A stretch of 64,000 bases of DNA from Chloracidobacterium sp. N (GTDB lineage: Bacteria > Acidobacteriota > Blastocatellia > Chloracidobacteriales > Chloracidobacteriaceae). Below the pieces are notes generated by a model. It saw only the letters and a program-made list of their open reading frames with translations, ran no database searches and was not told where the DNA came from. The DNA is taken from assembly GCF_018304765.1 (NCBI RefSeq), contig NZ_CP072642.1, positions 417,501 through 481,500 on the forward strand, given 5' to 3'. Each line of letters begins with the position of its first letter. Within the stretch, counting starts at the first letter, position 1. Both the position numbers and the translations under genes were made by a program. Positions 1 through 9,991 of this stretch are shown here, in pieces.

Positions 1-30
1 GTTGCGTCTCGGCAAGCGCCGTCAGGGGAG

Positions 31-2853
31 TTGCCGTCCACGCCGCCAACCCTCGATGAAATCGAGCGTGAACTCAATGAGCGTCTGAGCCGGCTTGGCC
101 TGCCGACGCTGGTTTCGGGGGATGCGGCGGCGGCTCGCGAAACGGCTCCACTGCGGGGGGAAGCCGGACGCGCCACGCAGGTCCTGAATCTGAGCGAGTT
201 GCGGACGGCGCTGCGCCAGCAGGTGCGGATTGCGGAAATCAAGGATCAGATTGCCGTCGTCATCGCTGATTGGCATCGGGAGCAGTTCCGCACCGGCGAA
301 ATTCGCATCGCCGAGTTTGAGGTTCGCGCGGCCGACATCCTGCTCCCCTATTGCCGTGAGTTCATTCCCAACTTTCCGCCTGCCATGCGGCCGGTTGAAC
401 TGGCCGTGGACCTCAACCTGGAAACCATCCTTCGTGCGACGCTGCCACGGGGACAAAACCAGGAGCTGACCCACGAGGTCATCGAACGATGCGCGGTGCA
501 GGTGCTTCAGTCCCTGCTCCGGCATCCGCTCATTCCACAGATGGCGGCCGACCGCGCCGAAGTCAGCCTGCAGACGACGGTTCTCAAGGACAAAAACGGC
601 ACCGCCGTGTACTCACCTTCGGATGCCGCCTACCTCAAGCGCCTGATCGAGGAGCAAAACCTGCTGGATCGGGAGGGTGAAATTGGCTTGCTGGCCATGC
701 TCATCAGCGCCCGCAAGTGGCAGAAAATCACGGATGACACGCTGTTTTCCGCCGCCGTGGAATACACCCTTGAAGCCCTGGCCAAACGCCGTGGTATCCC
801 TACCATCCAGGTACGCAATCAGGGACCCGATCATCCCGTGGCCTACATCCTGGGTGAGTACATTCAGCATCACCTGTCCGGGTCCCTCGAAGGTCAGATT
901 CACTTCGTCGAAAACTTTCTGACGGTGACGGCCAACGCCCTCGCCGAGGACGGCTCCCGGTTCGTGGACGCCGTTCGACAGGCTTACCTGCCGTTGCTCC
1001 GGGAAATTTTCTTCAATCTGTTTCCAGAAGTCCTCCACCGCTTTCTCCACAGCTTCGAGCGGGAGTTTCTGGGATCGTCCATGACATTGCGCAGCAAGCT
1101 TTTTCTGCTCAAGCGGGTTGGGGACTTCTGTGAGCTGACTTTTTACTGCCACGACGCGATACGAAAGTTTGCCACCCCGACCGGCGACATCTATGCCGTC
1201 GAGCGGCTGACGGAAGGCACAGCCCACTTTGCCCGGCGCAACGGGCTGCCGCTGGCCGACGGCATGGATGTCTTCAATCAGCGCAATACCCTGGCCGAAC
1301 TGCTCATCAGCGCCATCAAGCACCGGCGCTCCCTGTTCCCGGCTGCGGATGGCACGGCAGAACTCCGGCTTCACTCCGAAAACCTGATGACCGGTGACCT
1401 GCTCAACTGTCTCAACCACCTGCGGCGGGCGTTTGACTGTGACTATGCCCGGGCGCGGGAAAACAACTATGAGCACTACCTCCACTGGCGGAGCCTGGTG
1501 CTCGAATGGAGCCGCACCTACGTCCGGCTTCTCACCGGACGGACGCCCAACGATGTCGAACAGTATCACCTGGACGGGCTGGCCGCCTGGCACATCGAAC
1601 AGGAGCTTTCCTTTACCAAGGTCAGTTTTCCCCTGATGCTCTACACCAACCGGGAAGCCGGACTGTCCAGCCTGCCCACCATGCGCCAGCCCCAGGACAT
1701 TCTGAAAGAAGCATTTTTGCGGTTCTGGCGGGCCTTTCACATCAGCATTCTCACCCGCGCCCAGGAGCACGCTGATCTGGAGGAGCAAATCTTTTCGGGC
1801 GAAACCTCGGCCCGGCATGCCGCACGGGTGTCGGTGGATGATCTCGGCAAACGGGCCTTTCTGGCGCGAAGCGACTTGCCCATGGCGACCTACACTTTTG
1901 AGCGTCTGGCGCAGCACGTCACGCCCCAGACCCACGATGTGGCGGTGCTCACCCAGTCCATCGAAATGGCGCTCGAACTCGGAAGCCAGGCCTACACCTA
2001 CGAAGAAATGGTGGCCGCGCGAACCTGCCTGCGGCGCATCCAGCGGCGACTCGATGACCTGCTCGTGCTGGGCGAGACCGAACGCGCCGAGTACCGCTCC
2101 CGGCTGCCCGCCCTGATTCGCGATCTCGACCGCCGGGAACCCATCCGTCTGGCCTCGTCTCTGGTGGCGCTGGCCGATCTGGAAAATCCAGACCTGACGG
2201 ACGAGCGGGTGCTGACCGAGTGGAAAGCCTTGGAGACGACCATTCAGCGTCTCAAGCAGATTTCGGTGGCGCTGCTGATGGTGCGTTCCCGGGCGGAACT
2301 CCGGGCGCTGGCCCGGACCTTCGGTGAATGGTACGCTGCCTTGCCGGAAAGCACCGAGCCACCCGAGCGCCGCACCTACACGCAGCGGTGGCAGGACATC
2401 CAGGAACTGGCCCGTCTGAGCTGGCCGGCGTGGCTCATCCGCCGCTGGTTTCTGCATCTGGTCTGGACGCTCCAGTGTGTGATCTCCGTACCGGACTGGC
2501 AGCCGCCGGACACCTACCTGCTCGAAGACTTTCTGGGACTCGACACCCCGCCGGTACGTCTGCGTGACCAGGAAATGGTGCTCGCTTCCTATCCGCCGCC
2601 GAAATTGGCGCAACTGGTGAAACAGCTCCAGGAAACCCTGACCGAACGCCTTGCCTCTGCCGGCGGCGCCTACTACACCCATGAGGAGCGGGCCCTGCTC
2701 GAACGGCGGCTGCAACGTCTTGAGCAACTGACCCGCCGTTCCCCATGGAAGGCTGCCCTGACCCGTTGGACCTACATCGTCCTTCGGATGCTGGTGTCTC
2801 CCTTTCGCCGCGCGGCATCCCCTGCGAAGGAAAGCCATCCGCAACGCTCATGA
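31..2853 (+). CDS. Large protein of unknown function, possibly 5'-truncated by the window edge
   Basis: The frame encodes 940 residues from a TTG at 31, but it is open to base 1, so the true start may lie outside the window. I recognise no family. The protein is mostly helical in character, rich in Leu, Arg and Glu, without a signal peptide. A Trp-rich hydrophobic stretch lies near residues 800-820 and a basic tail follows residue 910. The stop overlaps the ATG of the yraN-like gene (ATGA), which suggests translational coupling with yraN and purN. Codon use resembles that of its neighbours, so it is probably a resident gene. That it is a real gene is near certain; its function is unknown. Confidence 0.8.
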   Translation: MPSTPPTLDEIERELNERLSRLGLPTLVSGDAAAARETAPLRGEAGRATQVLNLSELRTALRQQVRIAEIKDQIAVVIADWHREQFRTGEIRIAEFEVRAADILLPYCREFIPNFPPAMRPVELAVDLNLETILRATLPRGQNQELTHEVIERCAVQVLQSLLRHPLIPQMAADRAEVSLQTTVLKDKNGTAVYSPSDAAYLKRLIEEQNLLDREGEIGLLAMLISARKWQKITDDTLFSAAVEYTLEALAKRRGIPTIQVRNQGPDHPVAYILGEYIQHHLSGSLEGQIHFVENFLTVTANALAEDGSRFVDAVRQAYLPLLREIFFNLFPEVLHRFLHSFEREFLGSSMTLRSKLFLLKRVGDFCELTFYCHDAIRKFATPTGDIYAVERLTEGTAHFARRNGLPLADGMDVFNQRNTLAELLISAIKHRRSLFPAADGTAELRLHSENLMTGDLLNCLNHLRRAFDCDYARARENNYEHYLHWRSLVLEWSRTYVRLLTGRTPNDVEQYHLDGLAAWHIEQELSFTKVSFPLMLYTNREAGLSSLPTMRQPQDILKEAFLRFWRAFHISILTRAQEHADLEEQIFSGETSARHAARVSVDDLGKRAFLARSDLPMATYTFERLAQHVTPQTHDVAVLTQSIEMALELGSQAYTYEEMVAARTCLRRIQRRLDDLLVLGETERAEYRSRLPALIRDLDRREPIRLASSLVALADLENPDLTDERVLTEWKALETTIQRLKQISVALLMVRSRAELRALARTFGEWYAALPESTEPPERRTYTQRWQDIQELARLSWPAWLIRRWFLHLVWTLQCVISVPDWQPPDTYLLEDFLGLDTPPVRLRDQEMVLASYPPPKLAQLVKQLQETLTERLASAGGAYYTHEERALLERRLQRLEQLTRRSPWKAALTRWTYIVLRMLVSPFRRAASPAKESHPQRS

Positions 2854-3287
2854 GGCTCCTGAAACTGCTCGGCTTTTCTGAAGCAACACCTTCCGAAACG
2901 AACCGTCAAAGCCTCGGTCAACAGGGTGAACGCCTGGCCGCGCGCTTTCTGACCCGGTGCGGTATGCAGGTGGTGGCTTACAACGTACGGGTGCCGGTTG
3001 GACGGACCCGGACCGGTGCGCGCGTCTATGGCGAACTGGACATCGTGGCCTTCGATGGGCCAACGCTGGTGTTTGTCGAGGTCAAGACCCGGACAACAAC
3101 CGACTTCACCACGCCGGAAAGCGCCATCACGCCCCGCAAGCAAGCCCGGCTGGCGCGTGCTGCCCGACGTTACCGCACCCTCATTGGCCCGTTTGACGCG
3201 CCATACCGCTTCGACGTGGTGAGCATTGTTGCTGCGCCGGGTGCACAACCGACCATCCGACTTTTCAGGGACTTTTTCCGGCCATGA
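2850..3287 (+). CDS. YraN/UPF0102 family endonuclease-like protein
   Basis: The 145-residue protein matches the small UPF0102 (YraN) family, which has a PD-(D/E)XK nuclease-like fold and no firmly settled role. Visible hallmarks are QQGERLAARFL near the N terminus, then GELDIVAFDG and LVFVEVKTRT, which supply the D, E-x-K pattern of the fold. The start is taken as the ATG at 2850 that overlaps the upstream stop; an in-frame start at 2745 would lie deep inside the upstream gene. The 3' end overlaps purN by four bases. The linkage looks like an operon of convenience. Confidence 0.88.
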   Translation: MRLLKLLGFSEATPSETNRQSLGQQGERLAARFLTRCGMQVVAYNVRVPVGRTRTGARVYGELDIVAFDGPTLVFVEVKTRTTTDFTTPESAITPRKQARLARAARRYRTLIGPFDAPYRFDVVSIVAAPGAQPTIRLFRDFFRP

Positions 3288-3900
3288 GCGAACGTCCAGG
3301 TCTTGTCGTCCTGATTTCCGGGCGTGGGTCGAATTTGCGGGCCTTGGCCGAAGCCATCCGGCAGGGGCGTCTCCGGGCCTCGTTGGCGGCGGTCATCAGC
3401 AACCGCGCAGATGCCCCAGGGCTGAATTTTGCCACGGAGCAGGGAATCCCAACGCATGTGGTCTCGCACGTCGGGTTGTCGCGCGCTGAGCACTCAGCCG
3501 CTTTGCTTGAGGTCATCCGTCCCTATAACCCCCGGTTCATCTGTCTGGCCGGCTTTATGCGGTTGTTAGCTCCGTCGTTTATCCAGGCTTTCCTACACCG
3601 CGTTGTCAACATTCACCCGTCGTTGCTTCCGGCTTTTCCCGGTCTGGACGCCCAACGTCAGGCGCTTGACTATGGTGTGAAAGTCTCCGGCTGTACGGTC
3701 CACCTCGTGGACGAGGAACTCGACCACGGCCCCATCGTCATGCAGTCGGCCGTGCCGGTCCTCGATGACGATACGCCGGAAACCCTGGCCACGCGCATCC
3801 TGGCCGCCGAGCACAAAACCTACCCGGCGGCTATTGAGCGATTGCTGTACGAACCCTGGACACTGGAAGGACGCCGTGTTGTCTTTCAGTCGGCACAGGG

Positions 3901-3922
<22 letters not shown>
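3284..3922 (+). CDS. purN: Phosphoribosylglycinamide formyltransferase (GART, PurN)
   Basis: PurN transfers a formyl group from 10-formyltetrahydrofolate to GAR, the third step of de novo purine synthesis in the cytosol. The 212-residue protein shows GRGSNLRAL at the N terminus, LAGFMRLL, the catalytic NIHPSLLPAFPG segment with Asn and His, and HGPIVMQ near the end. Length is normal. The start codon overlaps the yraN-like stop. The 3' end overlaps the convergent rhomboid gene by 22 bases. purD lies at the far end of the window, so purine genes are dispersed. Confidence 0.96.
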
Positions 3923-4635
<713 letters not shown>

Positions 4636-4688
4636 CGGGCGTGCTTCTCCCTGCGTTCTGTCAGTGTGACACCGTTTGGGAAAACCTT

Positions 4689-5111
4689 ATGGAAAGCCAT
4701 AACATTCTGCTTCACGGACTGGCCCGTCCGCGGGCGAACTATCCCCATGCGCGGCGGGTCGGGAATTTCATTTTTGTCTCCGGGCTGTCGTCGCGGCAGC
4801 CGGACGACTCGATTGCCGGCATGACCCGCACACCCGACGGGCGCATCATACGTGACATTGCCCGGCAAACCGAAGCTGTCATTGAAAACCTGCGGCTTGT
4901 CCTGCAGGCGGCCGGAGTTGACCTGGCGCAGGTGGTGGATGTGACCGTGTTTCTGGTGGACATGGCCGACTACGCGGCGTTCAACGCCGTGTATGACCGC
5001 TACTTTACGGCTGAAACCGGCCCGACCAGAACGACCGTGGCCGTACGCGAGCTGCCGCATCCGGATTTGCTCATCGAAATAAAAGCCGTGGCCTCTGTGC
5101 CTGCGCCCTAG
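4689..5111 (+). CDS. RidA (YjgF/YER057c/UK114) family protein
   Basis: A 140-residue protein of the RidA family, whose best-known members hydrolyse reactive enamine/imine intermediates made by PLP enzymes. Visible features are RVGNFIFVSGLSS, the conserved Arg in PTRTTVAV and the Glu in LIEIKAVAS near the C terminus. The ATG at 4689 is chosen because the family homology begins there; an upstream start at 4593 would overlap the 5' end of the divergent rhomboid gene. It may instead be an aminomuconate deaminase-type member; the exact substrate is not determinable. Confidence 0.88.
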   Translation: MESHNILLHGLARPRANYPHARRVGNFIFVSGLSSRQPDDSIAGMTRTPDGRIIRDIARQTEAVIENLRLVLQAAGVDLAQVVDVTVFLVDMADYAAFNAVYDRYFTAETGPTRTTVAVRELPHPDLLIEIKAVASVPAP

Positions 5112-5127
5112 TGCCGGTGCGGTTGGG

Positions 5128-5958
5128 CTATGAAGTCAGGTCGGAGACGAGGCGTGCCAGCCAGGGTTGCCGGTGATGCTCCCGGACGGCTGCTCCAATC
5201 CGCTTCATCCACTGGAGTTCGGCTTCTGACATCGGGCCGCGGTCAAGGGCGGTAAAGGCGGCTTCGAGTTCCTGGGCGTCTTTCGGCCCGGCCAGGCAGA
5301 CATCGACATTTGGGTTGGTTAGTACAAAACGGTAACAGTCAGCCGCAGTCGGCGTCGGTTCGCCCTTTGGTGTCAGGCGCGCATCGAGCAGCGAGCCCCA
5401 GCGCGTGGCTGTGTAAGCCACCACACCTACCCGGCGCTGGCTGAGGTAGGGAAAGACTTCGGTTTCAGCGCCGGGATGCGCGGCGTTGTACCGCACCATG
5501 ATGGCATCGAACACCGGCTCACCGATGAAGGCTTTGAACATCTGCCGCTCGTGGCAGGAGATCATAATCGAACGTACCCGGCCGGACTCTTTGAGCCGCA
5601 GGGCGGCGTCGCGGATGCGGCGCGGCGGCATGTCATTCCACCAGCCCAGCAGCAGAACGTCGGCGTAGTCGGTGTCAAGTTCCCGCAGGGCGGATTCGAG
5701 CGCAGGCTTCATCAGAAAACCGACGCGGGTGTACGTCTGCACGACGATGACGAGCCGTTCCCGGTCGCGCGCTGCCAGACGGCGGATGGCCTTGCCAAAG
5801 TCAGGGCGCTGGATCGAACCCCAGTAGAGGTAGTTGATGCCGCGTTCGTAGGCGGCTTCGACCTCACGGCCGCCAATACCGTAGCTCGAACCAAGCCCAA
5901 TCCGGCTGACCTGCAAGCCCGTGCTGCCGAGCGGTACGCTTTCCAAAACCGATGCCAT
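5128..5958 (-). CDS. Aldo/keto reductase family protein
   Basis: A 276-residue (beta/alpha)8 aldo/keto reductase-like protein. It starts with LGSTGLQVSRIGLGSSYG, continues with ALRELDTDYADVLLLGWWND and ends with an LTNPNVDVCLAGPKDAQEL segment typical of NAD(P)H-binding AKRs. The usual catalytic Asp motif (GINFFDTA type) reads GINYLYWGS here, so the classical tetrad is altered and the activity is uncertain. The start ATG at 5958 lies just beyond the end of the tRNA remnant. The first 51 codons are duplicated at 8751-8903 on the far side of the R-M island. Confidence 0.85.
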   Translation of the reverse strand: MASVLESVPLGSTGLQVSRIGLGSSYGIGGREVEAAYERGINYLYWGSIQRPDFGKAIRRLAARDRERLVIVVQTYTRVGFLMKPALESALRELDTDYADVLLLGWWNDMPPRRIRDAALRLKESGRVRSIMISCHERQMFKAFIGEPVFDAIMVRYNAAHPGAETEVFPYLSQRRVGVVAYTATRWGSLLDARLTPKGEPTPTAADCYRFVLTNPNVDVCLAGPKDAQELEAAFTALDRGPMSEAELQWMKRIGAAVREHHRQPWLARLVSDLTS

Positions 5959-6073
5959 CGTTTGCTGGGTGTCGGATGCGCCAAAACCGGACCCAGGACC
6001 GGACCAAGGCGCAGTCTGAAGAAGTGGTGGGACTTGCAGGATTCGAACCTGCAACCAACGGATTATGAGTCCG
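5806..6073. repeat. Left 268-bp direct repeat flanking the R-M island
   Basis: This block covers the 5' part of the aldo/keto reductase gene, the intergenic gap and the 3' half of a tRNA gene. It aligns without gaps to 8751-9018 (constant offset 2945) with nine substitutions that I count by eye. Homology stops abruptly in the anticodon arm at 6073. This copy adjoins the intact reductase and a broken tRNA. Confidence 0.93.
6025..6073 (-). pseudogene. Remnant 3' half of a CAU-anticodon tRNA gene
   Basis: On the minus strand the sequence keeps the anticodon loop CTCATAA, a complete T arm, the 3' acceptor strand AAGTCCC, discriminator A and encoded CCA. The D arm and 5' acceptor strand are replaced by unrelated sequence beyond 6073, so no cloverleaf can form. 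It is the displaced 3' half left by insertion; the intact gene is at 8970-9045. The T stem differs from the intact copy by a compensated pair (GCAGG/CCTGC against GTAGG/CCTAC). Confidence 0.88.
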
Positions 6074-6291
6074 TCGCTAATGCACTATGCTTGGCAAAAT
6101 CAAGCACAGGCGAGTGTGAGCTAAAGAACAAAAAGCTAGTTGCCACAGTAGCTTAGTGCCAACAGCACCGAAAGCCTGCTGCTTTGCCGCTTGGCCCTGA
6201 GCCTTGACTTTGGCTCCAACGCCTTGATGAAGTGGATGTTAGATCGGACACTCATCCCCAATCAAACACGTTGACGCAAGCATCTTTGCGC
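6074..6291. other. Non-coding left end of the R-M island
   Basis: About 218 bases between the tRNA remnant and the 3' end of the endonuclease-like gene. There is no full gene. A plus-strand frame from about 6156 to 6275, opened after a TAG, would encode roughly 39 residues ending in a TGA and has no recognisable homology. It may be a decayed gene fragment. A weak short hairpin near 6275-6290 could help end transcription of the endonuclease gene. Confidence 0.4.
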
Positions 6292-7830
6292 TTATCTCAC
6301 CATGATGAAACCGCGCTGAGATAGAGCTTCGATGTCCGCAGCAAATGTCTTTTGATCAGAAAAGTCATCGCGCAGCTTTCCTGCACTTTGGGTCACTATT
6401 GTGAATAGGTCGTCCCTTTCCAGACCAAAGAACGCTCCGTACCCGGGAACCAAGACCTTGTCACCCGATGTCGTAGTAACTGATTGCATATCTTGCCCAT
6501 GAAGCGATAAGACATCAAGCAGCAGGTATTGTCGCACAACTTCCCGGCGGTCAGGGCGCAAGTCCAACTTAGTGCCACGCTTCTGGATGAAACTGTGACT
6601 GATTGCATGCGCTAAAGCCCGATGCACTTCAGCCTCCCGGTACTCCTGCTTCACGAGGGCTTCCCCAGTCTCTTGCTCATCACCTGATGACAGGACAATG
6701 GCATGCTCGATCTCAAGAGGGGTCACAAAGCCTAAGACCTGCAACTCCCGGCGCAGACGAATGGGGGCACTCCGAATCTGGGTGAAAGAGTGCGTGGTAG
6801 GCATCTTCAGAATCTTGCGCAGGTCACCATTCAGCGATGAGAAGTAACCAGCACCGTCCACATACTCTATGAATCGGATACCTTTGAATTTCTGCAATAT
6901 GTGATCACGGGAATTCTTGGTCTGGTCAATATTCTTATGGGATACGCTACCTGAGTCGCCTGCATAGAACTGACTTTGTATCAGAATCCGGTTGTTCCAC
7001 TCTTGGTGCCATCCAGGCGTCTTGTATGGTAAGACAAAATCATAGGCACGGGTTTTTTCGTTTGGCCCTTGCCCGTCGCTATCCACGATCACGTCAGTCG
7101 TGTTGAAATCTACTTCAGAAACCAAACCCCAACTTTCGAGATAACTTCGGAGAATAGTCTCTGGTTTGTGCCCACCTGATGCACTGACTGAACCGCGCAC
7201 CTTGAAGATCACGATAGGAGAAAGCAGATTGCGCTCGTAACCCTTTCCAAGGCTTTTGAGTGCGTAGTAGCTGAAACCAAGGCTCCAGAACTGGCGTATG
7301 GCATCTTCGTCCATCAGCAGGAACGACACAAACTGTTCCAGCAACCGTGATTTCTCAGCACTATTTTCAATGGCAGTGACCAGTTCCACAAAGTCATCAC
7401 TCTTGATTGTACGCGGAAGCGGACTTTGCTCAATCACAACGGATCTTTTGCGACGTTTCAAAGATGGGAAAGTGTTCCACTTGGCCACGTCACGCAGGAA
7501 CAATGGGAACTGACACTTGGAGTTATTGTCAGACTTGCCAGTGACCAAGTAAAGCGTCGAGGCTAGGCACTTGAAGAGTTCGGCTTGTTCAGCGTCGGAA
7601 CGTCCATTAGCGAGTTGCGCGAAGCTTTGCGCGATAGCGCCAGGTGTACAGCGATGCTCATCCTGAAAATTGTTGGTTGCTTGCCCGAGTTCCTCGAAGG
7701 TTCGCGTAACACGGGCGAGCTCCTCCTTGAACTTTTCAGTATCAGGTATTTCTCCCAGAGACGGGGTAATCCAGATGTCAAATTCTTTAAGATCACGCTG
7801 CAGGTTGGGGGCAGGGATTGGTAGCTTCAT
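6292..7830 (-). CDS. Putative type II restriction endonuclease partner of the adjacent methyltransferase
   Basis: The 512-residue protein has no family I can name with certainty. Its position and 38-bp overlap downstream of a DNA methyltransferase argue for the cognate endonuclease. A segment in the middle reads AYDFVLPYK, then ILIQSQFYAGDSGSVSHKN, which resembles a PD-(D/E)XK-type core (acidic residue, then Q-x-Q and Lys). The start ATG at 7830 lies within the methyltransferase 3' end. Base composition is lower in GC than the flanking chromosome, suggesting horizontal acquisition. The recognition site is unknown. Confidence 0.75.
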   Translation of the reverse strand: MKLPIPAPNLQRDLKEFDIWITPSLGEIPDTEKFKEELARVTRTFEELGQATNNFQDEHRCTPGAIAQSFAQLANGRSDAEQAELFKCLASTLYLVTGKSDNNSKCQFPLFLRDVAKWNTFPSLKRRKRSVVIEQSPLPRTIKSDDFVELVTAIENSAEKSRLLEQFVSFLLMDEDAIRQFWSLGFSYYALKSLGKGYERNLLSPIVIFKVRGSVSASGGHKPETILRSYLESWGLVSEVDFNTTDVIVDSDGQGPNEKTRAYDFVLPYKTPGWHQEWNNRILIQSQFYAGDSGSVSHKNIDQTKNSRDHILQKFKGIRFIEYVDGAGYFSSLNGDLRKILKMPTTHSFTQIRSAPIRLRRELQVLGFVTPLEIEHAIVLSSGDEQETGEALVKQEYREAEVHRALAHAISHSFIQKRGTKLDLRPDRREVVRQYLLLDVLSLHGQDMQSVTTTSGDKVLVPGYGAFFGLERDDLFTIVTQSAGKLRDDFSDQKTFAADIEALSQRGFIMVR

Positions 7831-8677
7831 GCGTTGTTATCACTTTGAGCAGGCGGGTGATTTCTGCTGCAATATCCAGCCGCTCGATACCAATACGTTT
7901 CTCGACTAGCTTCGTGTATTCTTCGGAGGCGTCGCACAGGATTGCTCGGAAACCACGCTCCTTTGCAACTACTCCCGTTGTTCCCGAGCCACACATCGGG
8001 TCAAGAATCAGTCCTCCTTCTGAAACAGTCATTTGCAAAAGCTGGTCATAGACCTTAAGTGGCTTTTGCGATGGGTGTCCAGTTTGCTCATCACGCCCAA
8101 CAAAGCCGACAAGTAGTGGTTGCTCAATTACATCAGCAGGTGAGTGTTCAAGGACGCTGGTAGGACCCGGCATGTACCGCAGCTTCCCTTTTTCTTTGAG
8201 GGCGCGTTGTTTCTCATTTAGAAAACGCTCTGGATACATTGCCGCACCAGGTTTAGCCAGATGCAAACAAGCATTCTGACTGGATCGCCAGCCTCGAATG
8301 ACAGAAGGATTGTTCTTGTAGTACCAAGTCAGCCAGCAAACAAGCTCAAGTGGCTTTGGAATTCGTTCAACAAATGGCGCAACAATCTCCGGGAAACCCC
8401 AAAAATAAACATGCTTGGATACGTTTCCAGACTGACGGATGATATCGAGGAAAAACAGCAGATAATTATCCTGTACTCCTCCAAAGCCTTTGTTGTACCA
8501 AGGATCAAGCATCACTGTGTCGAAGTGGTAATCTAACAAACACGCCAGCGCCAGAGTCTGTTTCACATCTTGTGGCGGCAGGATCGCAACGCCGTCATGC
8601 GTTAGGGCATCGTCAATGATGTTTTTCACACCAGCGATACCTTGCAGCGTGGATAACTCAGCAATGACCTGGTTCAT
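7793..8677 (-). CDS. DNA methyltransferase of the R-M island (beta class)
   Basis: A 294-residue SAM-dependent DNA methyltransferase. Motif IV is DPWY near residue 58, and the SAM-binding motif I, DPMCGSGTTGVVAKERG, lies near the C terminus after TGHPSQKPLKVYDQLL. The order IV, recognition region, I defines the beta class; DPWY suggests N6-adenine or N4-cytosine methylation. The ATG at 8677 is preferred because GAGG sits five bases upstream; a GTG at 8683 is the alternative. It overlaps the endonuclease-like gene, so the modification enzyme is made first. Confidence 0.9.
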   Translation of the reverse strand: MNQVIAELSTLQGIAGVKNIIDDALTHDGVAILPPQDVKQTLALACLLDYHFDTVMLDPWYNKGFGGVQDNYLLFFLDIIRQSGNVSKHVYFWGFPEIVAPFVERIPKPLELVCWLTWYYKNNPSVIRGWRSSQNACLHLAKPGAAMYPERFLNEKQRALKEKGKLRYMPGPTSVLEHSPADVIEQPLLVGFVGRDEQTGHPSQKPLKVYDQLLQMTVSEGGLILDPMCGSGTTGVVAKERGFRAILCDASEEYTKLVEKRIGIERLDIAAEITRLLKVITTHEATNPCPQPAA

Positions 8678-8750
8678 CTCCACCTCGTTATTTTTCAGTT
8701 GCTTGTGTAACTACGCTAACGTGTCTGTAAATCGTGGTTTCAAGCACACT

Positions 8751-9045
<295 letters not shown>

Positions 9046-9092
9046 ACGCCGGAAGGAAATCGTAACGTGCGCGGCCAGCTCCGGCAAGTCAT

Positions 9093-9890
9093 TCACTTCC
9101 CGCCAGTCACCAGTGCGAACACCACCGAACCCAGCAGCCCCAGCAGCCACAAACTGCCGGGAATGATGGCCATCTGCTGGGGTGTCTTCCGGTAGGCCAC
9201 TGCCGCCAACCCGATGGCCATCAGCACAATGAACCACAGGGAGAAAACATCCACCCAACTCACTGCCGCGAGCATCCAGCCCGGCAAGGATTCAGGAAGC
9301 AGCGGCGCCGGATTGCTGATGACGAAACTGCCCCGCGCCTTGAGAATCTGCTCAGCATCCGGCGGACGCAGGAGGATGATGAGGATGTTAAGCACGTACT
9401 TGACGCTCTCTGTGGCATAGGTCGCGTAGGCGGTGACGGAGAGCACCTGCCGGAACGTGGCCTGACCGCGCGCAAGCAGCATGCCCAGGTAGTACACTCC
9501 CGCCAGCGCCAGGGTCGCCAGGACGCTAACGCCAATCCCGATGAGCGGAGCAAAACGCTGGAGTCCGGCGCTGAATTCAATGCCCTGTTCAAACTGGCGC
9601 TGTTCAGCATCGGAAAGATCACTCCACCGCTTGCCCTGACTTTCGAGCTGGCGCTCAATGGCCCGGCGGGCAACTTCTTTGGGATCAACCTTGACCCAGA
9701 CGGTGAAAAACACCGAAAACCCGGCTGTCAGCAACGCCATGACCAGTATCGGGGCCAGGAAGTCAGGTTGGTGGCGCAGCGCCGCAAACACGGTGCCAGG
9801 CGTGAAAAACATGCCCGTCAGCCGTTGCCAGACGGTTGCCGGAACCGGGTGCGCTTCTGCGCCGGGAGAGTGTTCATTGGCATCCTGCAT
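9093..9890 (-). CDS. Yip1-like multi-pass membrane protein
   Basis: The 265-residue protein has a short hydrophilic N terminus, the motif RLTGMFFTPGTVFAALRHQP and about five hydrophobic segments, the layout of bacterial Yip1/YIP1-domain membrane proteins of unknown role. A charged, extracytoplasmic-looking segment lies between the first and second membrane helices. The ATG at 9890 is chosen because AAAGGAG lies a dozen bases upstream. It is transcribed divergently from the photolyase, with about 100 bases between starts. Confidence 0.75.
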   Translation of the reverse strand: MQDANEHSPGAEAHPVPATVWQRLTGMFFTPGTVFAALRHQPDFLAPILVMALLTAGFSVFFTVWVKVDPKEVARRAIERQLESQGKRWSDLSDAEQRQFEQGIEFSAGLQRFAPLIGIGVSVLATLALAGVYYLGMLLARGQATFRQVLSVTAYATYATESVKYVLNILIILLRPPDAEQILKARGSFVISNPAPLLPESLPGWMLAAVSWVDVFSLWFIVLMAIGLAAVAYRKTPQQMAIIPGSLWLLGLLGSVVFALVTGGK

Positions 9891-9991
9891 GCTCGGACGT
9901 GCTCCTTTGGACGTGCGTTTTGTTTCGCAAGCCACGGCGTGCGACAAGTGGCTTCTGCCAGAGTGTCGTTCCCCCATCCACCGACGACACC

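Noticed and set aside
613-2844. Minus-strand frame of 743 codons opposite the first gene
   Set aside because: The plus-strand gene has the better codon pattern and is coupled to yraN by an overlapping ATGA; the antisense frame has no homology-like features.
6025-6073. Second functional tRNA gene at the left island junction
   Set aside because: The D arm and 5' acceptor strand are missing, so no cloverleaf forms.
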